Shown here piece by piece: positions 54,654-62,525 of a DNA stretch of 64,000 bases (within the stretch, counting starts at the first letter, position 1; each line of letters starts with the position of its first letter). The translations under genes and the position numbers were made by a program. The notes beneath the pieces were generated by a model, which saw nothing but the letters and a program-made list of their open reading frames with translations, was not told the origin of the DNA and made no database searches. The stretch comes from Halorubrum kocurii JCM 14978. Lineage in GTDB: Archaea > Halobacteriota > Halobacteria > Halobacteriales > Haloferacaceae. Location of the stretch: assembly GCF_000337355.1 (NCBI RefSeq), contig NZ_AOJH01000040.1, positions 1 through 64,000 of the forward strand. Direction: 5' to 3'.

Positions 54654-54833
54654 GATAGTCGTACGCACCCGAAGAGATATAAATCGGACTGCCGACTGTC
54701 GAGACGCCGATCGGCGGTCGCACGCGCGAGGAGTCGCCAGCGGCGCGGACTCGGGGGAACTCAGTGTTGGCACACGAACGGCGACACCCCGCCGACCGGT
54801 AACTTTACGAAAACCGGTTTCTTGACTCGTGTT
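54654..54833. promoter_or_regulatory. Divergent promoter of the catabolic locus
   Basis: The leftward TATA box is at 54677-54684 (ATTTATAT on the minus strand), 24-30 nt from ATG 54653. The rightward AACTTTAC is at 54801-54808, 26-33 nt from ATG 54834. The perfect palindrome AAACCGGTTT at 54811-54820 lies just after the rightward TATA element, and a second ACCGGT at 54795-54800 lies just before it. These are candidate operator half-sites for a shared regulator. No regulator gene is seen beside it. Confidence 0.55.
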
Positions 54834-56282
54834 ATGGGATCACTTGATGTGGAGCCGCAGCGGCGGACGCTAGACGACGCGAGCGCGGAGGTCGTCTCAG
54901 CCGACGAGGTCGAGTTCGACGTGGAGACCGACGTGCTGGTCGCGGGGGCCGGCGGGTGCGGGCTCACGGCGACGCTCGCGGCCTGCGAGAACGAGGACCT
55001 GACCGTCACCCTTCTGGAGAAGAGCGACGAAGTCGGCGGTAACGCCGCGCTGTCGACGGGGATGATCCCGGCGGCCGGCACCCGCTTCCAACGCGAGGCG
55101 GGGATCGAGGAGGGGCCGGCGGACATGGCGCGGGACATCTTGGAGAAGAACGGCCACGAGGCCGACGCGGAGCTGGTCCAGCACCTCTGCGAGCACAGCG
55201 TCGATCTGGTCCACTGGCTCGTCGACGACTGGGACCTGTCGCTGCACCTCGTGGACGACTTCAAATACCCCAAACACGCCGAGTACCGGATGCACGCGCC
55301 GCCGGGGCGGAACGGCGAACACCTCGTCGCCGAGATGCGCGACCGGATCGAGGCGCGGGCGAACGCGGAGCTGCTGACGAACACCCCGGTGACGAAGCTG
55401 GTCGCGAAGGACGGGGCGGTCGAGGGCGTCGTCGCCGGGGCGGTCCGCGAGGAGGCAATCCGCGCGGAGGCGGTGATCCTCGCCACCGACGGCTTCGCGG
55501 GGAACCGGGAGATGGTCCGCGCCCACTGCGAGGACGACATCGCCGACGCGCTCTACTACGGCTCGGACGGCAACACCGGCGACGGGATCCGGTGGGGCGC
55601 GGAGCTCGGCGGCGCGCTCGCGTCGATGGACGCCTTCCAAGGCCACGCGACCGTCGTCAGCGGGACCGGCGCGCTGTCGACGTACGCCGTCGTGATGAAC
55701 GGCGGGGTCCTCGTCAACGCCGACGGCGAGCGCTTCGGGAACGAGTCGAAGGGGTACTCGGAGTTCGCGGTCGACGTGGTCCGCCAGCCGGACGGCGTCG
55801 CCTACGAGATCTTCGACGAGCGCATCTTCAAACGCCTCAAAGGCGAGTTCGACGACTTCGACCGGGCGATCGAGCTCGGCTCGTACACCAGCGCCGACAC
55901 CGTCGCGGAGCTCGCCGCGGAGCTCGGCTGCGACCCGGAGGCGACCCGGGACGCGGTCGAGTCGTACAACGCCGCCGTCGAGGCTGGCGAGCCGGACGAG
56001 GTGGGACGGATGGACGGGCGGAACGTCCTCTCGCCGCCGTTCTACGGGACCGAGGTGACCGGCTCGCTGTTCCACACGCAGGGCGGGCTCGTCGTCGACG
56101 AGCACGCACGGGTGCTCCGCGAGGACGGGTCGACCGTCGCCGGGCTCTACGCCGGGGGCGGCACCGCGACGGGCATCAGCGGTCACGGGGCCGACGGCTA
56201 CCTCTCCGGGAACGGCCTGACGACCGCCATGGGGTTCGGCCGGCTCGCGGGTCTGCACGCCGCCGGCTCGCTCGGTGAGTGA
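54834..56282 (+). CDS. FAD-dependent dehydrogenase/reductase (fumarate reductase/KstD-like)
   Basis: The 482-residue flavoprotein has the FAD-binding LVAGAGGCGLTATLAACE (about 33-50), the GGNAALSTGMIPAAG active-region loop, and the C-terminal TQGGLVVDEHARVL and GLYAGGGTATGISGHGADGYLSGNGL. It belongs to the fumarate-reductase / 3-ketosteroid-1-dehydrogenase / urocanate-reductase group, which moves hydrogens at C-C bonds next to a carbonyl. No haem domain or Tat signal is present, so it is cytoplasmic. It heads the rightward unit and overlaps or abuts the SDR start. Confidence 0.88.
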   Translation: MGSLDVEPQRRTLDDASAEVVSADEVEFDVETDVLVAGAGGCGLTATLAACENEDLTVTLLEKSDEVGGNAALSTGMIPAAGTRFQREAGIEEGPADMARDILEKNGHEADAELVQHLCEHSVDLVHWLVDDWDLSLHLVDDFKYPKHAEYRMHAPPGRNGEHLVAEMRDRIEARANAELLTNTPVTKLVAKDGAVEGVVAGAVREEAIRAEAVILATDGFAGNREMVRAHCEDDIADALYYGSDGNTGDGIRWGAELGGALASMDAFQGHATVVSGTGALSTYAVVMNGGVLVNADGERFGNESKGYSEFAVDVVRQPDGVAYEIFDERIFKRLKGEFDDFDRAIELGSYTSADTVAELAAELGCDPEATRDAVESYNAAVEAGEPDEVGRMDGRNVLSPPFYGTEVTGSLFHTQGGLVVDEHARVLREDGSTVAGLYAGGGTATGISGHGADGYLSGNGLTTAMGFGRLAGLHAAGSLGE

Positions 56283-57051
56283 GATGACCGACGAGCGGGC
56301 GGGCCCGGACCCGTCGTTCGCCGGCGAGACCGCGCTGATCACCGGGACGGCCCGGGGGATCGGCCGCGCCTGCGCGGTCCGCTTCGCCGAGCGCGGTGCG
56401 ATGGTGGTCGGCGGCGACCGGCTCGACCAGTCGGAGACCGCCGCGGCCTGCGCGGACCTCCCGGGAGCGTTCGAGCCGGTCGCGGCCGACGTGACCGACC
56501 CCGCGGCGGTCGAGGCGCTGGTCGAGCGCGCGGCCGCCACCGGACGCGTCGACGCGGTCGTCAACGTGGCCGGGATCGTCGCCCGGGAGCCCCTCGCGAG
56601 CCACGACGGCGAGCCGTGGGAGCGATCGGTGGCGGTCAACCTCACCGCGCCGTTCCGGATCGCCCGCGCGGCCGCGCCGCACCTCCGAGAGACCGGCGGC
56701 GCGGTCGTCAACGTCTCGTCGATCTACGGCCAGATCGGGGCCGCCGAGCGCGCCGGCTACGCCTCGACGAAGGCCGGGCTCGAGGGGCTGACCCGCGCGC
56801 TCGCCGCCGAACTGGGCGAGGACGGGGTCCGGGCGAACGCCGTCGCGCCCGGGTTCATCGAGACCCCGATGACCGAGCCGTACGCAGAGGACGACGCGGC
56901 GCGCGAGCGGTTCCGAGAACTCGCGGCGCTCCACCGACTTGGAGACCCGACGGAGGTCGCGAGCGTGGTCACCTTCCTCGCGGGCGACGGCGCCTCGTTC
57001 GTCACGGGCGAGACGGTCCTCGTCGACGGCGGCCGAGCCACGGTGGAGTGA
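56275..57051 (+). CDS. Short-chain dehydrogenase/reductase
   Basis: The 258-residue classical SDR has TGTARGIG for NAD(P) binding, NVAG, the catalytic Ser-Tyr-Lys in VNVSSIYGQIG...GYASTKAG and the PGFIETPMTE loop. GTG 56275 overlaps the flavoprotein stop; ATG 56284 is the alternative, 1 nt after it. An alcohol or ketone step in the same pathway is likely; the substrate is unknown. Confidence 0.9.
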   Translation: MSEMTDERAGPDPSFAGETALITGTARGIGRACAVRFAERGAMVVGGDRLDQSETAAACADLPGAFEPVAADVTDPAAVEALVERAAATGRVDAVVNVAGIVAREPLASHDGEPWERSVAVNLTAPFRIARAAAPHLRETGGAVVNVSSIYGQIGAAERAGYASTKAGLEGLTRALAAELGEDGVRANAVAPGFIETPMTEPYAEDDAARERFRELAALHRLGDPTEVASVVTFLAGDGASFVTGETVLVDGGRATVE

Positions 57052-57124
57052 CGCGGCCGGCGAGCGACGCCGTTTGACGGACGATTTTTAAATTCGATCT
57101 GTGATGTAAACGCCCCCACCAGAC

Positions 57125-57216
57125 GCCGCGGCTACCGAAACGGGCACACGGCGGCTACCGAAACGGACACGCCGCGGCTACCGAAACGGACACGCCGCGG
57201 CTACCGAAACGGACAC
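57125..57216. repeat. 23-nt tandem repeat, four units
   Basis: Four units based on GCCGCGGCTACCGAAACGG plus ACAC (57125, 57148, 57171, 57194; the first two with substitutions) fill the gap between the SDR and the importer promoter. The unit length equals that of the 32.4 kb array, but the sequence is unrelated. There are no spacers. Confidence 0.88.
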
Positions 57217-57245
57217 GCGAGGGTGTCACTGACAGGCAGGAAAAC

Positions 57246-57262
57246 GTTTATTCGCACGTGCG
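57246..57262 (+). promoter_or_regulatory. Promoter with palindrome before the ABC importer
   Basis: GTTTATTC (57246-57253) is a TATA box about 23-30 nt before GTG 57276. The perfect palindrome CGCACGTGCG (57253-57262) overlaps its downstream edge and may be an operator. Confidence 0.55.
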
Positions 57263-57275
57263 GTGACGTTCGGGT

Positions 57276-58967
57276 GTGACTCGCCCGATCTTAGAGACCG
57301 AGGGGCTGACCAAGCGGTTCGGCTCCCTCGTCGCAAACGACAAGCTCTCCGTGACTGTCGAGGAGGACACGATCCACGGCATTATGGGGCCGAACGGCTC
57401 CGGGAAGTCGACGTTCTTCAACACCGTCACCGGCTTCTACCGCCCCGACGGGGGCACCGTCCGGTTCGACGGGGAGGACGTGACCGGATGGAAGCCCGAC
57501 GAGATCGCCCGGCGCGGGCTCGCGCGGACCTTCCAGATCCCGTCGCCGTTCGAGGACCTCACGGTCAAAGAGAACATGCTCGCCGTGTTCACCGGGGGGC
57601 TCCGCTCCGGCGTTCGGGTCCCCGAGGAGAAGCGCGCCCGCGCCGACGAGCTGCTCGAACTCCTCGAGATCGACCACGTCGCCGACCAGGAGGCCGGCGG
57701 GGTCTCCGGCGGGCAGGAGAAGCTGCTCGAACTCGGCCGCATCCTGATGCTCGAACCGGCCTGCGTGATGCTCGACGAGCCCACGGCGGGGGTCAACCCC
57801 TCGCTTCGGAACCGGCTGCTCGACCACCTGGAGACCCTCAACGACCGCGGCACGACGTTCGTGATCATCGAACACGACATGCGCGTCATCGCGGACGTCT
57901 GCGACCGCGTCACCGTGTTCAATCAGGGACAGGTCCTCGTCGAGGGCGACTTCGAGTCGGTGACGGGCGACGAGCGCGTGCGCGACGCGTACCTCGGCGG
58001 CGCGGCCGAACACGACGCGTCGCTGGAGACGCTCATCGGCGAGGAGTCGACCGAGTCCCCCTCGGAGGGGGCCGCGGCCGACACCGGGGCGACCGCCGAC
58101 GCCGAGCCCGCGGCCGAGGACGCGTCGACGGAACCGACGCCGGCCGCCGGCGGCGGAGCGATCCCGGCCGGCGGCGAGGCCGCCGGGTCAGCGGCGGCGG
58201 CCACCGCGTCGAGCGCCGCGTCCGCGCTCTCCGGAGTCGGGGCGGAGCCCGACGGGGAGCCGTGGCTCGTCGGCGAGGACCTCGTCAGCGGCTACGGGAA
58301 CCACCGGGTCGTCGACGGCGTCTCGGTGGAGAGCCGGGACGGCGTGACCTGCGTCTTCGGGCCGAACGGGTCGGGGAAGTCGACGCTTTTGAAGACGCTC
58401 GCCGGGGTCGTCCCGGCGTGGGAGGGGCAGGTCACGCACCGCGGCGTCGACGTGACCGGCAACCGGCCGGCCGAGAACGTCCACCGCGGCGTGACGATGC
58501 TCCCGCAGGACGGCGGGATCTTCGGCAACCTCACCGTCCGCGAGAACCTCCTCCTCGGCGGCTACACCGTGGGCGACGGGGCGGTCCGCGAGGAGCGGTT
58601 CGATGAGGTGCTGTCGTCGTTCCCGGAGCTCGAGGGCAAGCTGGACGATCGAGCTCAGTCGCTGTCGGGCGGCCAGCAGATGATGCTCAGCTACGGGCGC
58701 GCGATGATGACCGGCGCGGAGGTGTACCTCCTCGACGAGCCGTCGAGCGGCCTGGCTCCCTCCCTCATCGATCAGGTGTTCGAGATGACGCGGCGCCTCG
58801 TCGAGAGCGGCGCGCAGGTGGTCCTCATCGAGCAGAACGTCCGCGAGGCGCTGCGGATCGCCGACTACGTCTACATCCTGGCGCAGGGCCAGCTCCAGTT
58901 CGAGGGGACCCCGGACGACCTGACCGACGAAGACGACCTAGTCGAGCTGTACCTCGGTCTCGACTGA
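57276..58967 (+). CDS. Fused LivG-LivF ABC transporter ATPases
   Basis: The 563-residue protein joins two ATPase domains of a branched-chain-amino-acid-type importer. The LivG-like half (about 1-235) has GPNGSGKST at 38-46 and VSGGQEKLLELGRIL. An Ala/Glu/Gly-rich linker (about 236-325) follows. The LivF-like half has GPNGSGKST at about 362-370 and LSGGQQMMLSYGRAMM, LLDEPSSGLAP. The two are usually separate genes. It starts at GTG 57276. The fused pair would energise uptake with the LivH/LivM permeases downstream. Confidence 0.93.
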   Translation: MTRPILETEGLTKRFGSLVANDKLSVTVEEDTIHGIMGPNGSGKSTFFNTVTGFYRPDGGTVRFDGEDVTGWKPDEIARRGLARTFQIPSPFEDLTVKENMLAVFTGGLRSGVRVPEEKRARADELLELLEIDHVADQEAGGVSGGQEKLLELGRILMLEPACVMLDEPTAGVNPSLRNRLLDHLETLNDRGTTFVIIEHDMRVIADVCDRVTVFNQGQVLVEGDFESVTGDERVRDAYLGGAAEHDASLETLIGEESTESPSEGAAADTGATADAEPAAEDASTEPTPAAGGGAIPAGGEAAGSAAAATASSAASALSGVGAEPDGEPWLVGEDLVSGYGNHRVVDGVSVESRDGVTCVFGPNGSGKSTLLKTLAGVVPAWEGQVTHRGVDVTGNRPAENVHRGVTMLPQDGGIFGNLTVRENLLLGGYTVGDGAVREERFDEVLSSFPELEGKLDDRAQSLSGGQQMMLSYGRAMMTGAEVYLLDEPSSGLAPSLIDQVFEMTRRLVESGAQVVLIEQNVREALRIADYVYILAQGQLQFEGTPDDLTDEDDLVELYLGLD

Positions 58968-59096
58968 ACCGCCCGACTGCTCTCGTCTCGGTCTCGACCG
59001 CACCGCCGGATCGCTCCGGTCTCGACTGACTGTTTCTCCCACCGATCTCGACCGCCTGTCACGATCCGCGCTAGCGATCACAATTTTCCGTAACAA

Positions 59097-59104
59097 ACTA
59101 TATG
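59097..59104 (+). promoter_or_regulatory. TATA box of the binding-protein gene
   Basis: ACTATATG at 59097-59104 lies 26-33 nt before ATG 59130, so the substrate-binding protein has its own leaderless transcript in addition to read-through from the ATPase gene. Confidence 0.55.
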
Positions 59105-59129
59105 TGCACCCGTCACACACAAGACGTGT

Positions 59130-60434
59130 ATGGGAGACAATCCCGCAGATAGTGTCAGTAGACGGTCGTTTGTCAAGTACAGCGGCGCGGCCGGGGTCGC
59201 CGGTGCGCTGGCCGGCTGTAGCAGTACCGGCGACGGCGGCGACGGCTCCGACGGGGGCGATGGAAGCGACGGCTCCGACGGCTCTGACGGCTCTGACGGG
59301 AGCGACGGCGGTGACGCACCGGACGAGGTGATCATCGGATCCAACCACCCGCTGAGCGGCGCGCTCAGCAACACCGGCGAGCGGATGGACCAGGCGGTCA
59401 AACTGGCTGCGATGCTGAAGAACGAGTCGGGCGGGGTCGAGTCCCTCGACGGCGCGGAGCTCAGCGTCGTCAGCGGGGACAACGAGGGCGCACAGGAGCT
59501 CGGCGGCGAAGTCGCCCAGGAGCTCATCGACGAGGGCGCGAGCGTGCTGACCGGCTGCTACTCCTCGCCGGTGACGAGCGCGGCGACCCGGACCGCGGAG
59601 AGCGCGGGCGTGCCGTTCGTCATCTCGGTGTCGGTGGCCAACTCGATCCTCCAAGAGACGGAGCTGAACTACGCGTACCGGCCCCAGCCGCCGGCGGACC
59701 AGATGGCGATCGACCACGCCCGGCTCCTCGCCGAGTCGATCCGGGACGCCGGCGAGGAGATCGAGACCGCGGGGCTGTTCTACATCGACATCAGCTTCGG
59801 CCAGTCGATCCGCGACGCCCTCCGGGAGGAGCTCCCGGCCAACGACATCGAGATCGTCGCCGAGACCGCCTACGAGCCGGGCGACACCGCAGACACGCAG
59901 GTCACGTCGCTCCGAGACGCGGACCCCGACGCGGTGATCGCGACCACCTACCGGTCGGGGACGATCGAGCTCGTCAACGCGATGGATAACCAGGACTACC
60001 GGCCGGACTACCTGACGGGCTGTTCGAACGCGGCGATGAACGACATCAGTGCGCTCGAAGAGATGGGCGACACCGTCGAGGGTGGGTTCGCGACCAACTT
60101 CGCGCTCGACCCCACCTCCGACCGCGCCGCAGAGGTCCGCTCGCGCTTCGAGTCGGAGTTCGACTCCGGGTTCGACGCGAACGTCGCGATGACCTACGCG
60201 GCCACCGAAGTCATCATCGCGGCGATCGAGGAGGCCGGCTCGGCCGACCCCGAGGACATCAACGACGCGCTCGGCGGGATCACCGTCGAGAACCACATCG
60301 CGGCGATGCCGCCGATCACCTTCGCCGACAACGGTGAGAACGAGAACGCGCTCGCTCCGCTCTTCCAGATCCAAGATCTCGAGGACCGCGTGGTCGCCCC
60401 CGAGGAGTTCGCCGAGACTGACGTGCAGTTCTGA
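59130..60434 (+). CDS. Branched-chain-type substrate-binding lipoprotein (LivJ-like)
   Basis: The 434-residue extracellular binding protein has a Tat signal (RRSFVK, Arg11-12) with lipobox LAGC (Cys30). A Gly/Ser/Asp tether spans about 33-65. The mature domain is of the periplasmic-binding type I (amide/branched-chain) group: IIGSNHPLSGALSNTGERMDQAVKLAAMLKNESGG...YRPQPPADQMAIDHAR. It delivers the substrate to the LivHM permease. The ligand is not identifiable from sequence, but this group also binds amides, urea and aromatic acids. Confidence 0.9.
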   Translation: MGDNPADSVSRRSFVKYSGAAGVAGALAGCSSTGDGGDGSDGGDGSDGSDGSDGSDGSDGGDAPDEVIIGSNHPLSGALSNTGERMDQAVKLAAMLKNESGGVESLDGAELSVVSGDNEGAQELGGEVAQELIDEGASVLTGCYSSPVTSAATRTAESAGVPFVISVSVANSILQETELNYAYRPQPPADQMAIDHARLLAESIRDAGEEIETAGLFYIDISFGQSIRDALREELPANDIEIVAETAYEPGDTADTQVTSLRDADPDAVIATTYRSGTIELVNAMDNQDYRPDYLTGCSNAAMNDISALEEMGDTVEGGFATNFALDPTSDRAAEVRSRFESEFDSGFDANVAMTYAATEVIIAAIEEAGSADPEDINDALGGITVENHIAAMPPITFADNGENENALAPLFQIQDLEDRVVAPEEFAETDVQF

Positions 60435-60439
60435 CTCAC

Positions 60440-61453
60440 ATGCTCTCCTCGTTTCTCCCTGACGCCTGCTGTCGAGAAGCGGCCGCCGGTGCGCCAGGGG
60501 CCGCCGACCCGCTCGGAGGCCTCGCCGCCCTCGCGGGCACGGTCGACGCGACCGCGGCACAGGCCGTCCTCGGCATCTCGCTTCCGTCTCCGACGATATT
60601 CGCCCAGTACTTCGTGTTCGCAGTGCTGCTCGGCGGGATATACGGGCTCGTCGCGCTCGGGCTGACGATGATCTTCGGCGTGATGGACGTCATCAACTTC
60701 GCACACGGGGCGCTGATGGTTGTCGCGATGTACACGGTGCTGGTGTTCTCGAACGCCACGGGCCTCTCGCCGTTCTTCGCCATCCCGTTTGCGGTCGTGT
60801 TGCTGTTCGTCCTCGGCGTCCTCATCTACCGGTCGACGATTGCGCCGATCATCGACGCGCCACAGGAGAACCAGCTCATCGTCACCTTCGGGGTCCTGCT
60901 GATCCTCATCAGCGGTGTCGAGATGGCCTTCGGCTCCGACCCCCGACAGCTCGGACTCGAGCTCGGCTCCCTCAACATCTCCGGCGTGTTCGTTCCGCAG
61001 GGGCAGCTGTACGCGCTCGTCATCGCGCTCGTCGCGCTGACCGCCACGTGGCTGTTCCTCCAGCGGACGATGCTCGGTCGCGCGATCCGCGGGACCGCGG
61101 ACAACCGCGACGGCGCGCAGTACGTCGGGATCGACGTCCCGCGGATCGACGCGCTCACATTCGGGATCGGCGCCGCGCTGGCTGGGCTCGCGGGCGGCGT
61201 CATCCCGCTGTTTCAGTCGTTCACGCCGGCGCTCGGCGACCAGTACCTGATAAACGCGTTCGTCGTGGTCGTGCTGGGGGGGCTCGGCTCCTTCCCCGGC
61301 GCGTTCGTCGGCGGGCTCATCATCGGCTTCATCCAAGTGTTCGGCTCGGCGTACCTCGACGGCTCCTCTTACCAGATCCTGATATTCCTTGCCTTCATCC
61401 TCGTGTTGCTCGTGAAACCGGAGGGACTGCTCGGAGGGAGCGCCGATGAGTAA
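60440..61453 (+). CDS. LivH-type ABC permease
   Basis: The 337-residue permease has a predicted N-terminal extension (about 1-55) then about eight hydrophobic segments. GLVALGLTMIFGVMDVINFAHGALMV and the conserved ALAGLAGGVIPLF are the LivH signatures. Starts 5 nt after the binding-protein stop. The stop overlaps the LivM start by 8 nt. Confidence 0.92.
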   Translation: MLSSFLPDACCREAAAGAPGAADPLGGLAALAGTVDATAAQAVLGISLPSPTIFAQYFVFAVLLGGIYGLVALGLTMIFGVMDVINFAHGALMVVAMYTVLVFSNATGLSPFFAIPFAVVLLFVLGVLIYRSTIAPIIDAPQENQLIVTFGVLLILISGVEMAFGSDPRQLGLELGSLNISGVFVPQGQLYALVIALVALTATWLFLQRTMLGRAIRGTADNRDGAQYVGIDVPRIDALTFGIGAALAGLAGGVIPLFQSFTPALGDQYLINAFVVVVLGGLGSFPGAFVGGLIIGFIQVFGSAYLDGSSYQILIFLAFILVLLVKPEGLLGGSADE

Positions 61454-62525
61454 CGCGCTCTCCAGGGCCATCGAGCGGTACGGCGCGTTCCGCGACGAGT
61501 GGTACGCGCTCCCCGTCCTGGTCGCGGTGAGCCTCGTCGTGCTCGCGGCGATGCCGTTCCTCCGACAGCTCGCGCTGTTCGGCGTCGCTCCGCTGGGCTG
61601 GATCAGCCTGAACATGCTCATCGTCACGCTCGTCTGGGCGACGACCGCGCAGGCGTGGAACATCATGTCCGGATACACCGGACAGTTCTCGTTCGGACAC
61701 GCCGCGTTCTTCGGACTCGGCGCGTACGCGACGATCCTCCTGACCAGCACCTTCGCGATCTCCCCGTGGATCGGGATGCTGATCGGCAGCACCCTCGCGG
61801 GGATGTACGGCCTGCTGATCGGCGCGTTGACCTTCCGGTACGAACTCGAGGGTCACTACTTCGCGCTGGCGACGCTGGCGTTCGCGGAGCTGCTGCGGTA
61901 CGTGTTTACGAACGTCCCGCAGCTCGGCGGCGCCAGCGGGTTCTTCAGGCCGCTCGCGCGCGAGTACGCCGACGGGCCGGGGCTGGCCGCGTTCCAGTTC
62001 ACTGGCGACCTGCCGTACTACTACCTCATCCTCGGGTTCCTGACCGTCGTCACCGTCGTCTCGCTCGCGATCAACCGGTCGCAGCTCGGCTACTACCTGT
62101 TCGCGATCCGCGAGCGGGAGCAGGCCGCGGCCGCCATCGGCGTCCCGACCTACCAGTACAAGCTGCTGGCCGTCGCCGTGAGCGCATTCTTCACGGCGTG
62201 GCCCGGGGCGTTCTGGGCGATGTACTTCAACACGATCCGACCGACGACGGTGTTCGAGCTGCTCGTCAACGTCGAGATCCTCCTGCCGGCGATCGTCGGC
62301 GGGATCGGCACCGTTCTCGGCCCGATCGTGGGGGCACTCATCGTCATCCCCGTCGGCGAGTTCGTGCGCCAGTCCTTCTCCATTCCCGGGCTGAACAACG
62401 CCGTCTACGGGGTCATTCTCATCGCGATCGTGTTGTACAGCCCGAAGGGCGTCGTCTCGTGGCCGTCCCGGTTCGTCGAACTGCTCCGGTCGCGCACCGA
62501 CCTGTTGGACGACGATGGCGCCTGA
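61446..62525 (+). CDS. LivM-type ABC permease
   Basis: The 359-residue permease has the LivM signature WNIMSGYTGQFSFGHAAFFGLGAYA and the coupling-loop REREQAAAAIGVPTYQYKLLAVAVSAFF. About nine membrane helices are predicted. It overlaps LivH by 8 nt and the MmgE/PrpD gene by 11 nt, so all three are one transcript. With LivH it forms the transmembrane heterodimer. Confidence 0.92.
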   Translation: MSNALSRAIERYGAFRDEWYALPVLVAVSLVVLAAMPFLRQLALFGVAPLGWISLNMLIVTLVWATTAQAWNIMSGYTGQFSFGHAAFFGLGAYATILLTSTFAISPWIGMLIGSTLAGMYGLLIGALTFRYELEGHYFALATLAFAELLRYVFTNVPQLGGASGFFRPLAREYADGPGLAAFQFTGDLPYYYLILGFLTVVTVVSLAINRSQLGYYLFAIREREQAAAAIGVPTYQYKLLAVAVSAFFTAWPGAFWAMYFNTIRPTTVFELLVNVEILLPAIVGGIGTVLGPIVGALIVIPVGEFVRQSFSIPGLNNAVYGVILIAIVLYSPKGVVSWPSRFVELLRSRTDLLDDDGA

